Source: Ophiosphaerella korrae (Eukaryota; Ascomycota; Dothideomycetes; Pleosporales; Phaeosphaeriaceae). From it: DNA of 64,000 nt. The notes under the pieces are model-generated. The model saw only the letters and a list, made by a program, of their open reading frames with translations, did no database searches and had not been told where the DNA came from. Of this stretch, positions 1 to 12,032 are shown piece after piece. The position numbers and the translations under genes were made by a program. Position 1 is the first letter of the stretch, and every line of letters begins with the position of its first letter. The stretch is taken from positions 62,001 through 126,000 of the forward strand of contig JALNQF010000070.1 of assembly GCA_028456385.1 (NCBI GenBank), in the 5' to 3' direction.

Positions 1-3000
1 TAGGAACTGGGTACGCTCAGGCTCTGCGGTATCTGCCGTACTAGAGACTACTGATGTAGTAATAGCGATAGAACCAATCTCAGTGTAAAGACAGGAGCCA
101 GTAGAATCGAATGATAACTTAGACAGTATCTTGCCAACTTCGAGGGTCTGCAGGCACGCTCCGCTGCTCGCATCCCACACCTTGACCGTCTCGTCGTACG
201 ACGCGGACGCCAGCCGCGTCAAGTCTGGCGAGAAGGCGACTGACCTGACATAGTACCTATGGCCCTCGAGGGTCTGCAGGCACGCTCCGCTGCTCGCATC
301 CCACACCTTGACCGTCTTGTCGTCCGACGCGGACGCCAACCGCATCGAGTCTGGCGAGAAGGCGACTGACCTGACACTGCCGCTATGGCCCTCGAGGGTC
401 TGCAGGCACGCTCCGCTGCTCGCATCCCACACTTTGACCGTGTTGTTGTCCGACGCGGACGCCAGCCGCGTCGAGTCTGGCGAGAAGGCGACTGAGCTGA
501 CACCGCGGCTATGGCCCTCGAGGGTCTGCAGGCACGCTCCGCTGCTCGCATCCCACACCTTGACCGTCTTGTCGTCTGACGCGGACGCCAGCCGCGTCGA
601 GTCTGGCGAGAAGGCGACTGAGTTAACACCGCCGCTATGGCCCTCGAGGGTCTGTAGGCACGCGCTCCAATTCTCTGCCATAGTCGGCCTGATAGCAATT
701 TCTCCCGGCTCTTCGTGCCGATACAGCTTCCTCACTAAGCTTTTTACTGGGCTAAACAACAGCGCAGATGTATATATCTAGAGAGGGCTTCTCTCAATTG
801 CCACTTTGTGATACATAATAAACCGTCGAGCATCTTGAACTAAGCGCATCAACGCAGTTGTATCCGCTCTTCCCTAGGGCCCGTCAGCATGTACGCCACG
901 TATGAGCATTTTTATCACGGGGAATACCTTGATAAGAGCTTCCATCTTCGCCATCGATATTACTCCTGCTGACACGTTCCTGCAAAGACTGAGAGCTTCT
1001 AGCTAGTAGAGATACTGCGAATTGAGAAATGCATGGACGGCGCCGCTATCCTTAAGACTTTCAATGTTTCTCGAGCTGCTGCTGATAAAGGAGGCGCAGA
1101 GGTGATCGACCTAGTGGATACACGAGTATCGCGTTGCTGCTAGCGAGTCATGGGCTGACACTTGGACCTTGTCAATCGGAAACCCTAGAGCGACCAAACC
1201 GTACATGTCCCGTTTCAATGTAGCAGACATAAGCGTAAGCGATCGAGAGAATATGTCGAAGTGAGTCTTGCTATAGGATGGGAAGACTGTAGCCCTCGCC
1301 TCGTCGCTCAAGTAGTCCTTAGCTGACTGGTGGATGAGGTAGACCTGGTCATCTTGGATGGTGAGGAACGAGCCACACATGCCTATAATCTTTTCAACTT
1401 TACCCGTTACTGCTGCAACCTGTCCAGCTAATCCACACAAACGGCCCATCTCAGCTAGGTAAAGTGGCCGGTATGCGATAGTTGCCGTAGAAAGGAGAAG
1501 CCGGCAGATCTCCGAGTTCCTCTCCGTCAGCTGCTGGATACGATCAACCATGCGATCGTACAGTTGATGCAAGCCTGCTGGCGCTTCTTGCACTACCTGC
1601 AAGGGGTCCCAACACTTGGGCTTCTCGAGCTCCTGCACTACAAGAGCAACCTAAAGAAACGTACTGTTCGCCTTCTGCCTCAGGACGTCTCGCACTTGAG
1701 CCCTTAGGCTGTCGTCTTCGATCGACTTAAGGATAGATAACTTGTGGTTAATGTACGCCTTAATAGCTAGGGACACCTGCTCCGCATTTTGCTTCAGCTC
1801 TAGACTCAGCCTCGCCTTAGTATTGACGCTCCTTAGCTTGTGTTCGATCTGAACCTCGTTTCGACTTGACACCAGCTACTTGACGCGGCTTGATAATGTT
1901 GATGTGTAGATAATCAAGTCTAGGAGCTTCGGCAAGTCGCCAACGCATTCATCTAGAGCGTCGACGACTAGATAGTTTGTCTTTAGATCTAGATTTTGTA
2001 TCATGTTTACAAACATGTCTGAGAGCGCAACCTAAGCATTAGCGCCTTCGAAACTAGATTGGCCTGCCTGATCATACTTCTTCCGCAGATGTAAGACCAA
2101 CGACGGCTGCTGGCTGACTAGCGAGTAGATCAAGCCGCGTAGCACGGCAGTGGCATTGTTAATGCGCGAGTCCGTACCCTGACAGAAGAAGAAGGAGAGA
2201 GGACCGCACGATACTTTCTTCAGTTCGTTGATGATGCCGCAAAGAAGCATCGTCTTGCCCTTGCCAGGGTCACCTTTGATCCACAGCAGCCGTGCTTGTG
2301 GGTCACCGTGCCATCGCTGGAAGCTGGGGTTGTTCAGCACCTAGCGGTACGAGCCTTCTAGCAGGCCTCCCTTTGTGTCCTCGATGCGCTTCTTGTCTTC
2401 GTGAGGGTTGGTAAGGTGCAAGTCCTGGAGACACTTGCTCAGCTTGTCAACCTCGTCCATGAGTCGCTTGAACGCTCCACCCGCCCCTTTGCCATAGAAC
2501 GGAGACACGTCGACGCTGAAAATGCTAGTAAGGCAGTACGCTCTATCTTCCTCAAGTTTAGTCTGCCGGTGTTCGATCCAAGACAATCGCTCGTTAACGG
2601 TGAATTGTGACAGCGGCGCTCCACGAAGCGCTGATTCCGGGATGCCTGTAATTTCGTGGATCTGTTGTTGGAGCGAGCTCTTGTCGCCAAGTCGCCCCCG
2701 TTCCCGAGAGAAGAACTCCACCGATCTCGGGGCAAGAAGTTCTTGGAGTGTCCAGCCCCGAGTGAACCATCTACTTTCCCGAAAAGCTGTCTCCCAAGTG
2801 AAATGAAAATGCTCGCTGCCCGTTGTTCTCTCAGCGGCTGAGACATCGGATAGAAATACATAACAGCGACTTGCGTTGCTGTACCAGCGGAACATAGACT
2901 TAATAGCGTGCGACAGTTCAGCCTTATTCGTCTTCTTGATGCAGCAAGTATCGATCCAGAAATAGTGCAGGCCGTCTTGCCTTGCCTGCTCTGCACAGAA

Positions 3001-3180
3001 CTGGATTTTCTTGTAGCCGAGCTTGTCCTTGCCTACGCCACTTGTCATGTCCTCAAAGGTGACCTCCTCTGTATCCGCTCCCTAGGTGTGAGAGAGTATC
3101 GCGTAGGGCGGGAGTGCGTCTCCGACAGCCAAGTCGGTGAGACTGACCTCGCCTTTAACGTTGCATTACAAGAGCCGCAT
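1..3180 (-). pseudogene. HET-NACHT-WD40 NLR (HNWD type), frame open but with ten internal stops; 3' end off the window
   Basis: This would be a fungal STAND/NLR protein of the heterokaryon-incompatibility class. One minus-strand frame from an ATG at 3180 runs to the window edge. A HET domain comes first (IDTCC, GWTLQELLAP), then a NACHT domain with P-loop GDPGKGKT (about 2255-2280) and a Walker-B-like VVDALDE, a helical linker, and four WD40 repeats. There are no frameshifts. The stops are TAA near 3166 and TAG at 3082, 2341, 2032, 1876, 1651, 1111, 1013, 874 and 778. Several TAGs sit where the family has a conserved Trp, for example in SHT-W-G of the HET domain and just before the NACHT domain. 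TGG to TAG is what RIP at CpA on the opposite strand gives. Other Trp codons and the WD repeats are untouched. The simplest reading is a RIP-inactivated gene; UAG-to-UGG RNA editing is the alternative. Confidence 0.85.
157..660 (-). repeat. Four near-identical 126-bp WD40 repeats
   Basis: Four in-frame 42-codon units (660-535, 534-409, 408-283, 282-157) each start CLQTLEGH and end KVWDASSGA. They differ mainly right after the GH dipeptide (SGGVN, SRGVS, SGSVR, RYYVR) and in the turn before TVKVW (DDK, DNN, YDE). High identity with changes confined to a few surface positions is typical of HNWD-family repeats that evolve by shuffling. A diverged C-terminal stretch follows at 156-1. Confidence 0.9.
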
Positions 3181-4218
3181 CGTTCCGCATAAAGCTATGA
3201 GAGGCTGGTCGGTCAGTACTAAAGTATGCCTACCAGAGCACGATGTTAGCGAACACAGAAAACGGAATATAGGGCCTTACTAGATAGAGTACTGCATTAA
3301 TAGTGGCACATGGTAGGTCCCTAAGCAACTCACTTTGCTATTCTTCGTTATATCCTGGGGTGTTGTGAAGGTAGCCAGACAGGCTTTGCGAGGGGCAGGT
3401 GCGGCTGAACACGCAGCCTTGCCATGTGTGCAAGGCTAAGGCAGCCATCAGACTTCCGCAGGTTGCATTTGGAGGAAGCGGTAATCTCGGTCGCAATAGG
3501 AGAGCGCTCACCTCAGAAACGATTGTAGCCGACAGATGCGGAAGTGCGCAATGCTAGGAACATAAGATCGTTCGGTGCGGTTAAGCCTCGCCAAAGGTGC
3601 AACAGCGAGTACCAGCCACCCGCGACAGGCTCGCCTTCCTTCCTAGAGAAAAGACCCGGCGCACAGGTAAGGCTAACGCTACAGGGAGTAGCATAGCCAC
3701 AAGATTGTTAGCCACAGGATTGGCTTCTGGATAATCTACGTAAGTTACGCTACAATGATGACATGATTGGGGTTAGCTATTGTAAGCTAGCCAGATTTGG
3801 CGCTCACGTCGGTTAGAAGTACCTGCTAGGATTAGTGGGGTTGCATGAATTTGCGCGCTACAGTGCATAAACACAAGGCTACAGTAACTTGTTGCGAGAT
3901 GCGAGCTCAGGAATGAGTGGGAGATGATCATTGATTGAAGAGCTATCCGAGCTGAGCTACTTATATACACAGTGGAGCAGCGAGCTTACTGCTGCGAGCT
4001 TACCTGAATTGTATGGAGCAGAGCTCTAACTTGCGACACACCCCCCAGGTAAGCTGCGTAGTAGAGCTTTTCAGTAGATCTCGTAGCAGTTATCTAAGCT
4101 TAGTTGGAACTACCTTTACCTGCGATTCTATTTGTTTTAAGCTCGTGCGAGCGCTAAGCACTTGTATACTACGCGTAGTATACTTAGAGTTTTCTAGCCT
4201 CGTTGTAAGGTAGACTTC
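3181..4218. other. Intergenic, no gene recognised
   Basis: This is the upstream side of the NLR gene. Only short frames without recognisable motifs are present, and I see nothing assignable. Confidence 0.5.
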
Positions 4219-4884
4219 TGTCAGATTACGAGCTACTGCCAGAGCGCGATACTAGCTTGCCTCTAACTCAACCACATAACACCGGCTCCGATATTGCCAG
4301 CTGAGACGCGGTGAGCCGCGCCAGCTGTGACGTCGCTAGAACTGACGTTGAGCACCTGAGCGAGCATGTGAGATTCAGATGAGAATCGAGACTGCGCATC
4401 ACCTCAGCTACTGCGCATCATCTCAACCACTACGTATCAACTCAACCACCGCGCATCAACTCAACCACTGCGCATCTCCGCACCAGCGCCAGCTAGAGAA
4501 TCAAGGTCTGGCCCAGTCCAGATATCATCGGCACGATAGCTCATCACGTCATGAACTGACTGCGTAGAGCTGATACACTAGTCAACCACGAAATTCGAGA
4601 TAGCAGCTCTCCCACCACCGAGTTATAACTACAGGGGAAGGGGATATATAGACTGGCAGACAGGGCCGAGAAGTAGAGATCATAGATTTCAATCAGTTAC
4701 TCAAATCAATCAAATCAATCATTCTATTCAATTAAGCTTCACCCAAGTTTACTCAGGTCATACGTGATCAATCTGAAATAAGGCTTTTCTGAAAGCTGCA
4801 GTATCCACCTCCAACAAGGCCCTCACATGGCCGTTACGAAAAAGCCTTTTTATCAACCTGCAATAACCCCCTCAAAATCTGACA
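4219..4884. repeat. Inverted-repeat element, copy 1 (TGTCAGATT ends)
   Basis: The copy begins TGTCAGATTACGAG and its far end, reverse-complemented, begins TGTCAGATTTTGAG. It is nearly the same by eye as 40078-40891 over several hundred bases, apart from the length of an internal 19-bp minisatellite (about five units here, 4389-4475). It has no transposase frame, so it is best called a non-autonomous element. No target duplication is obvious. Confidence 0.75.
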
Positions 4885-5992
4885 CGGGTGCAATTCAACG
4901 AACCCTTGATGCGCATATTTGGTTATCGCAGGGCTTGAACTAGTGTAGGATAGTTGGCTAGAAATTTTCGCTTTTTTTGGGTTTTAGCTATATTCGTTGT
5001 CGATGATCCATGACGCACATCTGTTGCCAACGGACGCGGAGTTGTTCGAACCTTGACGCGGGCCCAACCGAGAAGTATGCACACCTGTGCGCAGCACCTG
5101 CACAGAGCCTTAGGTCCTAGAACGCTCCATTCGGCCAAGCTTGCAAGCACGCGTTGGCACGAAGTGTAAGTCAACGGGAACCCTGCTGATTTTGAATTTT
5201 ACTTTGGTACGAGTCAATCCTTTGCCAGCGCTTTCTGCGACAAGTCGTATGCGGTCGGTATCTCCTTGCCGTTATAAGTGCTGTTTCGAGCTCAGAAGGC
5301 CGTTGATATCTACAATATCAGGCTCTGATTCTCTCCCCAATTTCCACAGTCTGGGATCACACGTGGAAGAAGTGTACCCAGCACACCTAATTAGAGTCTA
5401 CCACAAACTCCGACTCCAAAATTCCAAGACCGCGATTCTTAAATTACAAGTATCTATCTATCCTATTCGTTCAAAGTCATGCGCGACAGATATTACCACC
5501 TTTTCTAGTGTGGGTGCAGGACTTTGCTGAGGGAATCCAGTTGTGGGAAGGGCGACAAGTGCGAAGGGATCAAGAACCATGATGAATTGTATTCATCTGG
5601 ACCTTGTCCCAATTGCGCGACAAGTCAGTGAGTTTTGCCTGTCCTTGAACTGAATGAGGCTTTAAGTAACGGACAGAAGCAAAGTAACCAGCTCCTAAAC
5701 TTATTCGGGGGAAGAAAAAGAAATATGTCACGGTGCTGCTAGACGCGGTGACACCTGCTATTGCTCTCAGCACTGGCCTTCAGCTGAGAGAACCTTTTAA
5801 ATAGGGCCTACTTCCTGCATCGTAGCTCAAGGAGTTACGTCTTGTCATTTAGTCCGCCTGCGTGCCGCTTATCTGTTTTATCAATAATACATCTACTATT
5901 ACCTCTTGCTCTTTATTCTGCAGCCCTTCTGTTCGCCCTCCGCTGCTCAACGCCTGCCTACTAATACCCCCGCCAGCACTTTGACAAGACGT
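4885..5992. other. Intergenic, no gene recognised
   Basis: The longest frames, 5141-5530 (+) and 4923-5174 (-), have no recognisable motif and no ATG-intron context. I see nothing assignable. Confidence 0.45.
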
Positions 5993-6625
5993 ACTCAATG
6001 AACTAGAAACATCCCTTTCGAGCATATATGTCTGTTAGGTCAGCTAAAGGGATATATGCTCAATAGGTTGACATGCCAAGAAGTCTTTTCAAAGCATTCA
6101 TGTCATGCTCCACAGAGTACCTATCGTTGTTTGAATGTGGTGCTCGCTTGTTGGGAGGGATCTAGTCTCCAAGGTAGCTAGCATAACCAAAGTTGATTAA
6201 GGTTACACGACCTTCTTTGTTCTTTATAAGATTACTAGGGGAGAGGTCGTTATGGATAACCCCTTTTTAGTGTATTTGCTTGATAGAGCTAGTAATTTTT
6301 GCAGCGTAGATCTATCCGCTAGCGACTTTAATTTCGAACAGTTCCTCTATATAAAGCCGAAGATGCCTTTATTATCAACAAGAGGCTTAGGGTGTACACG
6401 GACGATAGGACAGCTGTGAGATGCCAAGTAACAAAGAATAGAAAACTCGTCACGAATTAGGCGTCTTCGGCGATCGTCTAAGCCAACTTTCAAAATAGGA
6501 AATACATCCTCCTTGTTGTTCAGCGTTCTAATATAAGAGTCGGCTCCACACCTTAAGACATAAGACTTTGCCCAAAGCTCTTCAACTTCCCGGCGATGTA
6601 TTATAGGAGTTACGGAAGCATGCAC
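5993..6625 (-). pseudogene. Protein-kinase-like gene relic
   Basis: A first segment (6625-6347) has a kinase N-lobe-like stretch ending GIFGF. A one-base shift leads into a second frame with the catalytic loop HNDLSPSN (HxDxxxxN type) and, where DFG is expected, NFG. Stops interrupt it at positions compatible with Trp or Gln codons (SG-stop-IYAA, IH-stop-KGV, GD-stop-IPP). The asparagine in place of the DFG aspartate is a G-to-A change. Frameshift, stops and lost metal-binding residue together make it a dead gene. It resembles the many short fungal kinase-like genes of unknown role. Confidence 0.65.
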
Positions 6626-7531
6626 CTAGGGAAAGTAACTAAGATCCAGAGTGTCTCACCAGTTGCCACTCCAGCAAACGCGATATTCGTGTCCCTCGTG
6701 TTCAATATTCATGGCATATCTATCTTCAAATCGATATGTGAAAGATATGGGCTTCGATAACATTTTGTAGTATGGATCAGACTGGGTGAAGGCGGAGCCG
6801 GCGCAGACTGAGAGGAAATCAAAATGGTAAGGCCAGCTTCCGAAGCAGTCAAGTCGGACCTCTGACGTGCTCGAACCGGTGTTGGATGAGCGAACCGATG
6901 ATGTTGACCTTGCCTTGCTAGCTTTGTGTCATCAAAGTGATTATTAAGCCTCGGTCGCACAGCAACATCGACCTTCTCCTCTCCTGTTGTTGGATTAGCA
7001 ATGAATCCGGATATTAACCTCTGCGCGAATGGGTACCGCGCTGTGGTTAGCACCAGTCCGCTCCCGCACCCTCTATCATCCGCCTGCACATCCGTTCCAT
7101 CTCTTCATCCATGCCCCACGACAATAGACGACTGAGAGTGTCCAGCGTTGCTGAGTGCACGGGCGGCGAGGTGCTCGTCGCGGGTTGTCTGGCGAAGTGG
7201 AGATGGTGTCGATGGACGTTGAAGCCATGGGTACGTACTGTGGGTGAACAACGATTCAAAGTAACGAAAAAATAAGCATGGCGACCAGGAGGCAGAGCTG
7301 TAGATGGGCCTGCAGCCGCGGCCGCTCAGTCGGGCTCGGGTTCCTCGACCGCGAGTGCGAAACTGCTTGAGCATCTCGGCGCCATCTCCTTCAGCTCGCC
7401 GCCCTTCGTCTGAGGGCCGTTTATGAAGTCAGTGGTGGAGCTTCTGAGGATAGTAGAAGGGAAGGCAAAGTCCGAGTAGTTGAATGTCTAGTGTTGGATG
7501 GTTTTTTGGTAGTTCCTATTAACTTGATTGT
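6626..7531. other. Intergenic, no gene recognised
   Basis: Several overlapping minus-strand frames exist (6709-7374), but none shows a family motif. They look like chance frames in GC-rich sequence. Confidence 0.4.
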
Positions 7532-7920
7532 TGTCAGATTTAACGTCACTGAGTTACTGGTGCGAATTGAGTGGAGAATGGAGCTGATTGATCGCCCTGT
7601 CTATCATCTGCCTTCTGGCTGCTATTGATATAATCCGTGATCTTAGATGTTCTTTGATTACTCTCGTGCCTCAGAGTTGCCCTTTTGCGCGCGTCACCTG
7701 ATGGCTCCTCTCCTGTCAAAGGGATGCGCCACGGCTGAGTCGGTGCATCGCAGCTGCGTCGGTGCATTACAGCTGAGTTGATGCATGGCAGTTGAGTTGG
7801 TGCGCCGTGGTTTGAGTTGATGTGGTTGAGTTAGAGACGAGCTAGCATCGCACACTAGCATCTCGCACTAGCATCGCCAGATCGATCGCTGTGATCAACG
7901 TCACCTCATCTTATCTGACA
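7532..7920. repeat. Inverted-repeat element, copy 3 (reverse orientation)
   Basis: It starts TGTCAGATTTAACG and ends TTATCTGACA. Read on the minus strand, its end shares the subterminal block CTCTAACTCAACCACAT with copies 1 and 2, and it carries about five diverged 19-bp units of the same minisatellite (about 7725-7830). It is shorter than copies 1 and 2 and has no coding capacity. Confidence 0.65.
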
Positions 7921-8029
7921 AGAGTCAAGTGCAATACGTCGTGGGGTTAGGAATAGAACACAGCACACTTGACAGAACAATACAGTAACTGACAAAAGGC
8001 TGACACGCCTGCATAGCGACAATCACACT

Positions 8030-9589
8030 TCATTTCCCTACATCCTCACCTAAGCACTCGCTCACAAACCACGACACCCACACCTCCCTCACCCACTCGC
8101 CTACCCTCCTCAACCCGGTAAGAACCTGGTAACACCCCTCCAAGCTTGCACAATCCCCAAACGCCGTCTCTCCACCGACAACACGAATCCCTTGCCCCGC
8201 CGACCCGTCAATGGCGAAGAGCAAACTGTACCGTCCACCCACGGCCATAATGAGCGGCAACGGCATGGCCACGACGTCGCGCTTGCCGGGTGGGAGGAGG
8301 GTGCGCAGACGGTTGAAGTGGGTGGCGGCCCAGAGGGAGAGCTGGGTCAGAGCTTCAGACTCGCTCCCGTTGGGTGTTTTTGTTTCAAAGGAGACGGCGA
8401 TTGGGTTTCGGCGTAGGCTCTGGACGCTGTCGCGCGTGTGATTAATGCTGTCAATGCCGTTGCAGGTGTCTGCGAGGATGCGCTCGACGAGATGGGGCGG
8501 GATGAGGGTCTTGTCGCAGACCAGAGCGTAGTCGACGAGTTTGGACTCGGTGTGAGTGAGGCCTGTCTTTGGGACGAGGCGGGGGTCTGGCCGGGCGGTG
8601 GTGATGTTCTGGTACTCGATACCAGTGAGATGCATGCACACCTGGCGTAGTATCAGGGAGTGCACTTTGTCGTTCCAACCTGGCTCTGCGGCGGCTTCAT
8701 CGTGCTGCTTGTGCGTCTCACAGAGGACCTCATCCATCATGTCAAGTTCAACGAGCAGTTTGCTCGTGGAGAGTGAGCTGGAAGTCGTGCTCCACCACCA
8801 TTCCTCTGCCTCGACGTCTTCACGTCTCTCCACGGCAGACCTGATTTCGTGGGGCATGATACCCTTTCCGCGTTGGATGTCTCGTATGTTGCGCATCAAC
8901 TGGCGTATCGTGTCTGGGTAGTCTTTAATCGTCACGTGGACCCTCTCGACCTTTCGATCCAGTAGGGCGAGGTCGACCATGCTCTTGACGGGGCTCTTTG
9001 ACCGGCCATGGCCCCTCTTGCTCGAGCTGAAAGTGGCAGTGGTGTTTGTGACGACGCTGTCGGTGTCTGTAGGTGTGTGGGCGGACCAGGAGCTCTGTGA
9101 TTGTGTGTCGGCAGACATCCAGTTGTTTGCAGACGAGGATGGTGGCAGGGCGACGAGGTCGGGCTGTCGGAGTGAGGACCGTTGTGCGATGCGCGTGTTG
9201 TTTGCCGCTTCATGGTCCCTGCCTTCCTCGCCGATGCGCAGGGCTGCGACGCTGGCCTCGACAGGCTCATCTCGGTCCGTCGTCTGCAGCTGTCTGCTCT
9301 TTGAGCGTGTCAATCGTCGTTCCACTGGCTGTCTGCTGCGAGGTGGCATCTGTCGTCTACGCGTACGTGTGGCAATCGAGGGTCGCGGATTGGCGGCATA
9401 GGCGGGGCGCCGGCTTGACTGGCCGCGGGCTGCGAAGACCATGTCTAGCCAGCTGTCGACACTGCGCGTGTCTGAGCACCACCAAGACAGCGCTGCATCG
9501 TGTGGGGGAGTGTCTGATGGCGATAAAGTAATATTGCGAGTGGGTATGGCCTCCATAACACGTGTGCAAGAGGATGGCGACGATTTCAA
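8030..9589 (-). CDS. PD-(D/E)XK nuclease-like domain protein (fungal PDDEXK_12-like family)
   Basis: This is an intronless 519-residue frame. Residues 1-200 are Ser/Arg-rich and probably disordered. The conserved part (about 300-510) has WNDKVH (305-310), the NITTAR motif, D353 in KLVDYAL, and E402-x-K404 in SFETK, giving the D...ExK arrangement of the PD-(D/E)XK fold. The family is abundant in ascomycete accessory regions; its function is unknown, and nuclease activity is inferred from the fold only. Met12 is an alternative start. A decayed relative lies at 33494-34448 on the other strand. This copy has no internal stops, unlike most neighbours. Confidence 0.8.
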   Translation of the reverse strand: MKSSPSSCTRVMEAIPTRNITLSPSDTPPHDAALSWWCSDTRSVDSWLDMVFAARGQSSRRPAYAANPRPSIATRTRRRQMPPRSRQPVERRLTRSKSRQLQTTDRDEPVEASVAALRIGEEGRDHEAANNTRIAQRSSLRQPDLVALPPSSSANNWMSADTQSQSSWSAHTPTDTDSVVTNTTATFSSSKRGHGRSKSPVKSMVDLALLDRKVERVHVTIKDYPDTIRQLMRNIRDIQRGKGIMPHEIRSAVERREDVEAEEWWWSTTSSSLSTSKLLVELDMMDEVLCETHKQHDEAAAEPGWNDKVHSLILRQVCMHLTGIEYQNITTARPDPRLVPKTGLTHTESKLVDYALVCDKTLIPPHLVERILADTCNGIDSINHTRDSVQSLRRNPIAVSFETKTPNGSESEALTQLSLWAATHFNRLRTLLPPGKRDVVAMPLPLIMAVGGRYSLLFAIDGSAGQGIRVVGGETAFGDCASLEGCYQVLTGLRRVGEWVREVWVSWFVSECLGEDVGK

Positions 9590-11230
9590 GTGTCGCGTTG
9601 AACAATTCGATAGGCCGTTGGCTTCTTACTGCTCGTTCTAAGCTATTGCGCTCGTTGTCGGGGCAGCAGTGCACGGGACGCCATCATCATACCATGACAA
9701 GTCGTACATATTCACAGCTTGTCTGCATCACAACGGCACACGCAAAATAGAAAGAGATGCACAGAAAATAGATAATTAGTTAGATACCACGGTCCTTAGT
9801 TGAAGTATACTGTGGAAGCTATCTATAACCTATTAACACTATTCGGCCTATTCCTACCTAGTACGAAAACAAGTAGAAGAGCCTTCAGCACATCACAACA
9901 TTTATCTAGTTATTAGTCTTACTGTACAGAACTTCAAGGTATTGCAATCTAGATTGCGGAACGCGACATGCCTGATCTTTTCACGAGTTGTTCTTTGGAA
10001 CACGAACTTGAGAAAGTGCTTGACTCTGGTCGCCTTCTGATTTGGGAACGAGGGATGCCGCAGTAAGTCCGCTGTGGCGTGTAGCTTTTTCTGTACTTTA
10101 GTCTGGATTTGAAGTTGTGACAACGTCTGGAGAATGGCATCGTAATCAAGGCCGAAACCATCATAGCGCCATATTTCCCCTCGACCATGTCCAGCTTCTC
10201 TTTCAGGGATGAGGGTGACATATGGGTGTTCGCGGGGCTTTAGGGAAGGGTTCAAAATTACCAGTACACTCGTAGAGAGATGCAACGTATGAAAAGTCAA
10301 GAGAGTAGGAACTGTGCTTCTTTGAATTGCGACAGGTGTGGGATGGGATAACTACGAGCGGTGCGACGTGCGATCGTCTCACCAGGGCTGAACAGGTGCC
10401 CTTTTCCTGGCAAGGGGATACGATTACCCTAACGATGATTGGTGTGCATCGCGTGGCAGTAAGAAGCTGCATTTCACTAGGTACGTCTGCGGCTTGACCT
10501 CACGCATTGGCCTTCCCAATCACGAATCACGAGTTTGCAGATGGCCCCTGCGCTTCTAAGCGCAATGACGATAAGGAAAGCGAAAGAAAGCGAAAGTGCG
10601 ATGTGCATACGTTCCTCTCAGGGTAGCCGGTGGGATCGCAAGCTGTGGCAGGCACTGCGCCCCTGGAGGTGTGTTTTGGATCTGTTAGCGTGGGTGTGGT
10701 GGGAGCAGCCGAATTGAGAGGGCGTTCCTTGTCCCGAGCATATTGCAGTCTCAGTTGGACCCATGTTCAATAATAATTGCGACGACTCTACAGGCTGTGC
10801 GATTCTTCCATGACGTGGGAAAGTGGGTAACGCTGGGTCTCGCCTTGCGCAATTGGTTACCCCACTTGCGGAAATGCTTCGCCTGCTCACCTTGAGTCTG
10901 CGCAACAGCTCACCCAATGGACTCGCACGTACAGCAGCTAAGGTGAACACTGCGATGCGGCCGCCCTCTTGTGAATGCGAGCCTACGTCTCGCCAATAGT
11001 AATTAGCTCTGCCGCCAATCTCGTGATGGCACACAGCACGATCGAAGCATCTCGACCTCCCATCTTGATACGGCAAATGCCTCTATATTTGATGCTCTGT
11101 CCCAGATCAGCATATAACGCGAGCAACGGGTTCAGTGCCATTTTCTTATAACGGGTCCATTTCCTTACGCCCATTGTTTCTATGGTTATCCTTTGACTAC
11201 GGAACCTCGACCTCAAATTCCACACGGACG
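9590..11230. other. Intergenic; one small unassigned frame
   Basis: The only frame worth naming is 9902-10300 (-), 132 residues, with a plausible hydrophilic middle (about 40-120) but no motif I recognise. Frames at 10203-10472 and 10618-11076 look like chance. The stretch also holds the upstream regions of its neighbours. Confidence 0.35.
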
Positions 11231-12032
11231 ATGGCCGAGGTTTACGACACTACCCGATTCGGCCAGCTCTACTATGCTTCCAGACAGCCTACGAGCGATC
11301 ACCTTGGATTAGCTACCAAACATGTGACTGCATTGCTTGACCGATATCAGCTGCCATATGCAATCATGGGTGGTTGGGCAATGTTCCTGAGAGGAGGCGG
11401 ACGGCAAACTCTGGACGTGGACATTACTGTTGCAACGACGATGCCTTATCTCAAGCAAATCTTGCTTGCAGACCGCCGGTAAGTCATCATACTCGCTTGT
11501 TGATGGGCGTTTAAGAAATGTTTAGCATTTGTTTTCCGGCAATACATGGAACAACCTCTGTACAGATCTTCATCTGGACTGGTCGAACTTATGATACGGA
11601 CGCCTCCAACACGGTAGATTATACAGTGAGCATGGACCTTGTCATTAGTGGTATGCGCCCATTGTCATTCGGTGACAAATGATAATTGTGTACTCAATGC
11701 TTGCAGGAAATCTTAGTACACTATCCGACCTTACTCATGCACGTGAACAGATCTGCCTAAGTGTATCTACACTACTTGGGATTTCTGCTACGGTATTGAG
11801 CGTCCCTTATCAGCTGAGCGCAAAATTGAGCGCCTTCGTCGATCGTGGCGCTTCAAGCGACAATGATTTTCAAGACCTGGTTTTTCTTCTCAACACGCAC
11901 AGCGCCTCAGTTCCAAATGTCAAAGATTGGCTGAACATTGATCATCGTAGAGCCTTTGCTCGGGCCTACGAGAACAGATATGTAGGATATACCGACGCTA
12001 TCAATAAAATGAAGCAAATACTTGGAGTTTAG
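11231..12032 (+). CDS. Minimal nucleotidyltransferase-like protein, three exons
   Basis: The model is join(11231..11478, 11526..11650, 11707..12032), giving 232 residues. Introns of 47 and 56 nt have GTAAGT/TAG and GTATGC/CAG borders and keep the frame. The N-terminal half has the nucleotidyltransferase-superfamily signature: GG at 47-48 followed by D62-x-D64 (LDVDI). A third acidic residue is possible in exon 2 (SMDLV). The C-terminal half is helical and unassigned. Stand-alone proteins of this kind are common and uncharacterised in filamentous fungi; substrates are unknown. A decayed protein of similar type follows directly downstream on the same strand. Confidence 0.7.

Noticed and set aside
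219..781. Long overlapping frames on both strands with internal repeats
   Set aside because: They are other-frame readings of the 126-bp WD40 repeats; repeat length divisible by three keeps all frames open.
5141..5530. 129-residue plus-strand frame
   Set aside because: No motif, no ATG or intron context, composition like non-coding sequence.
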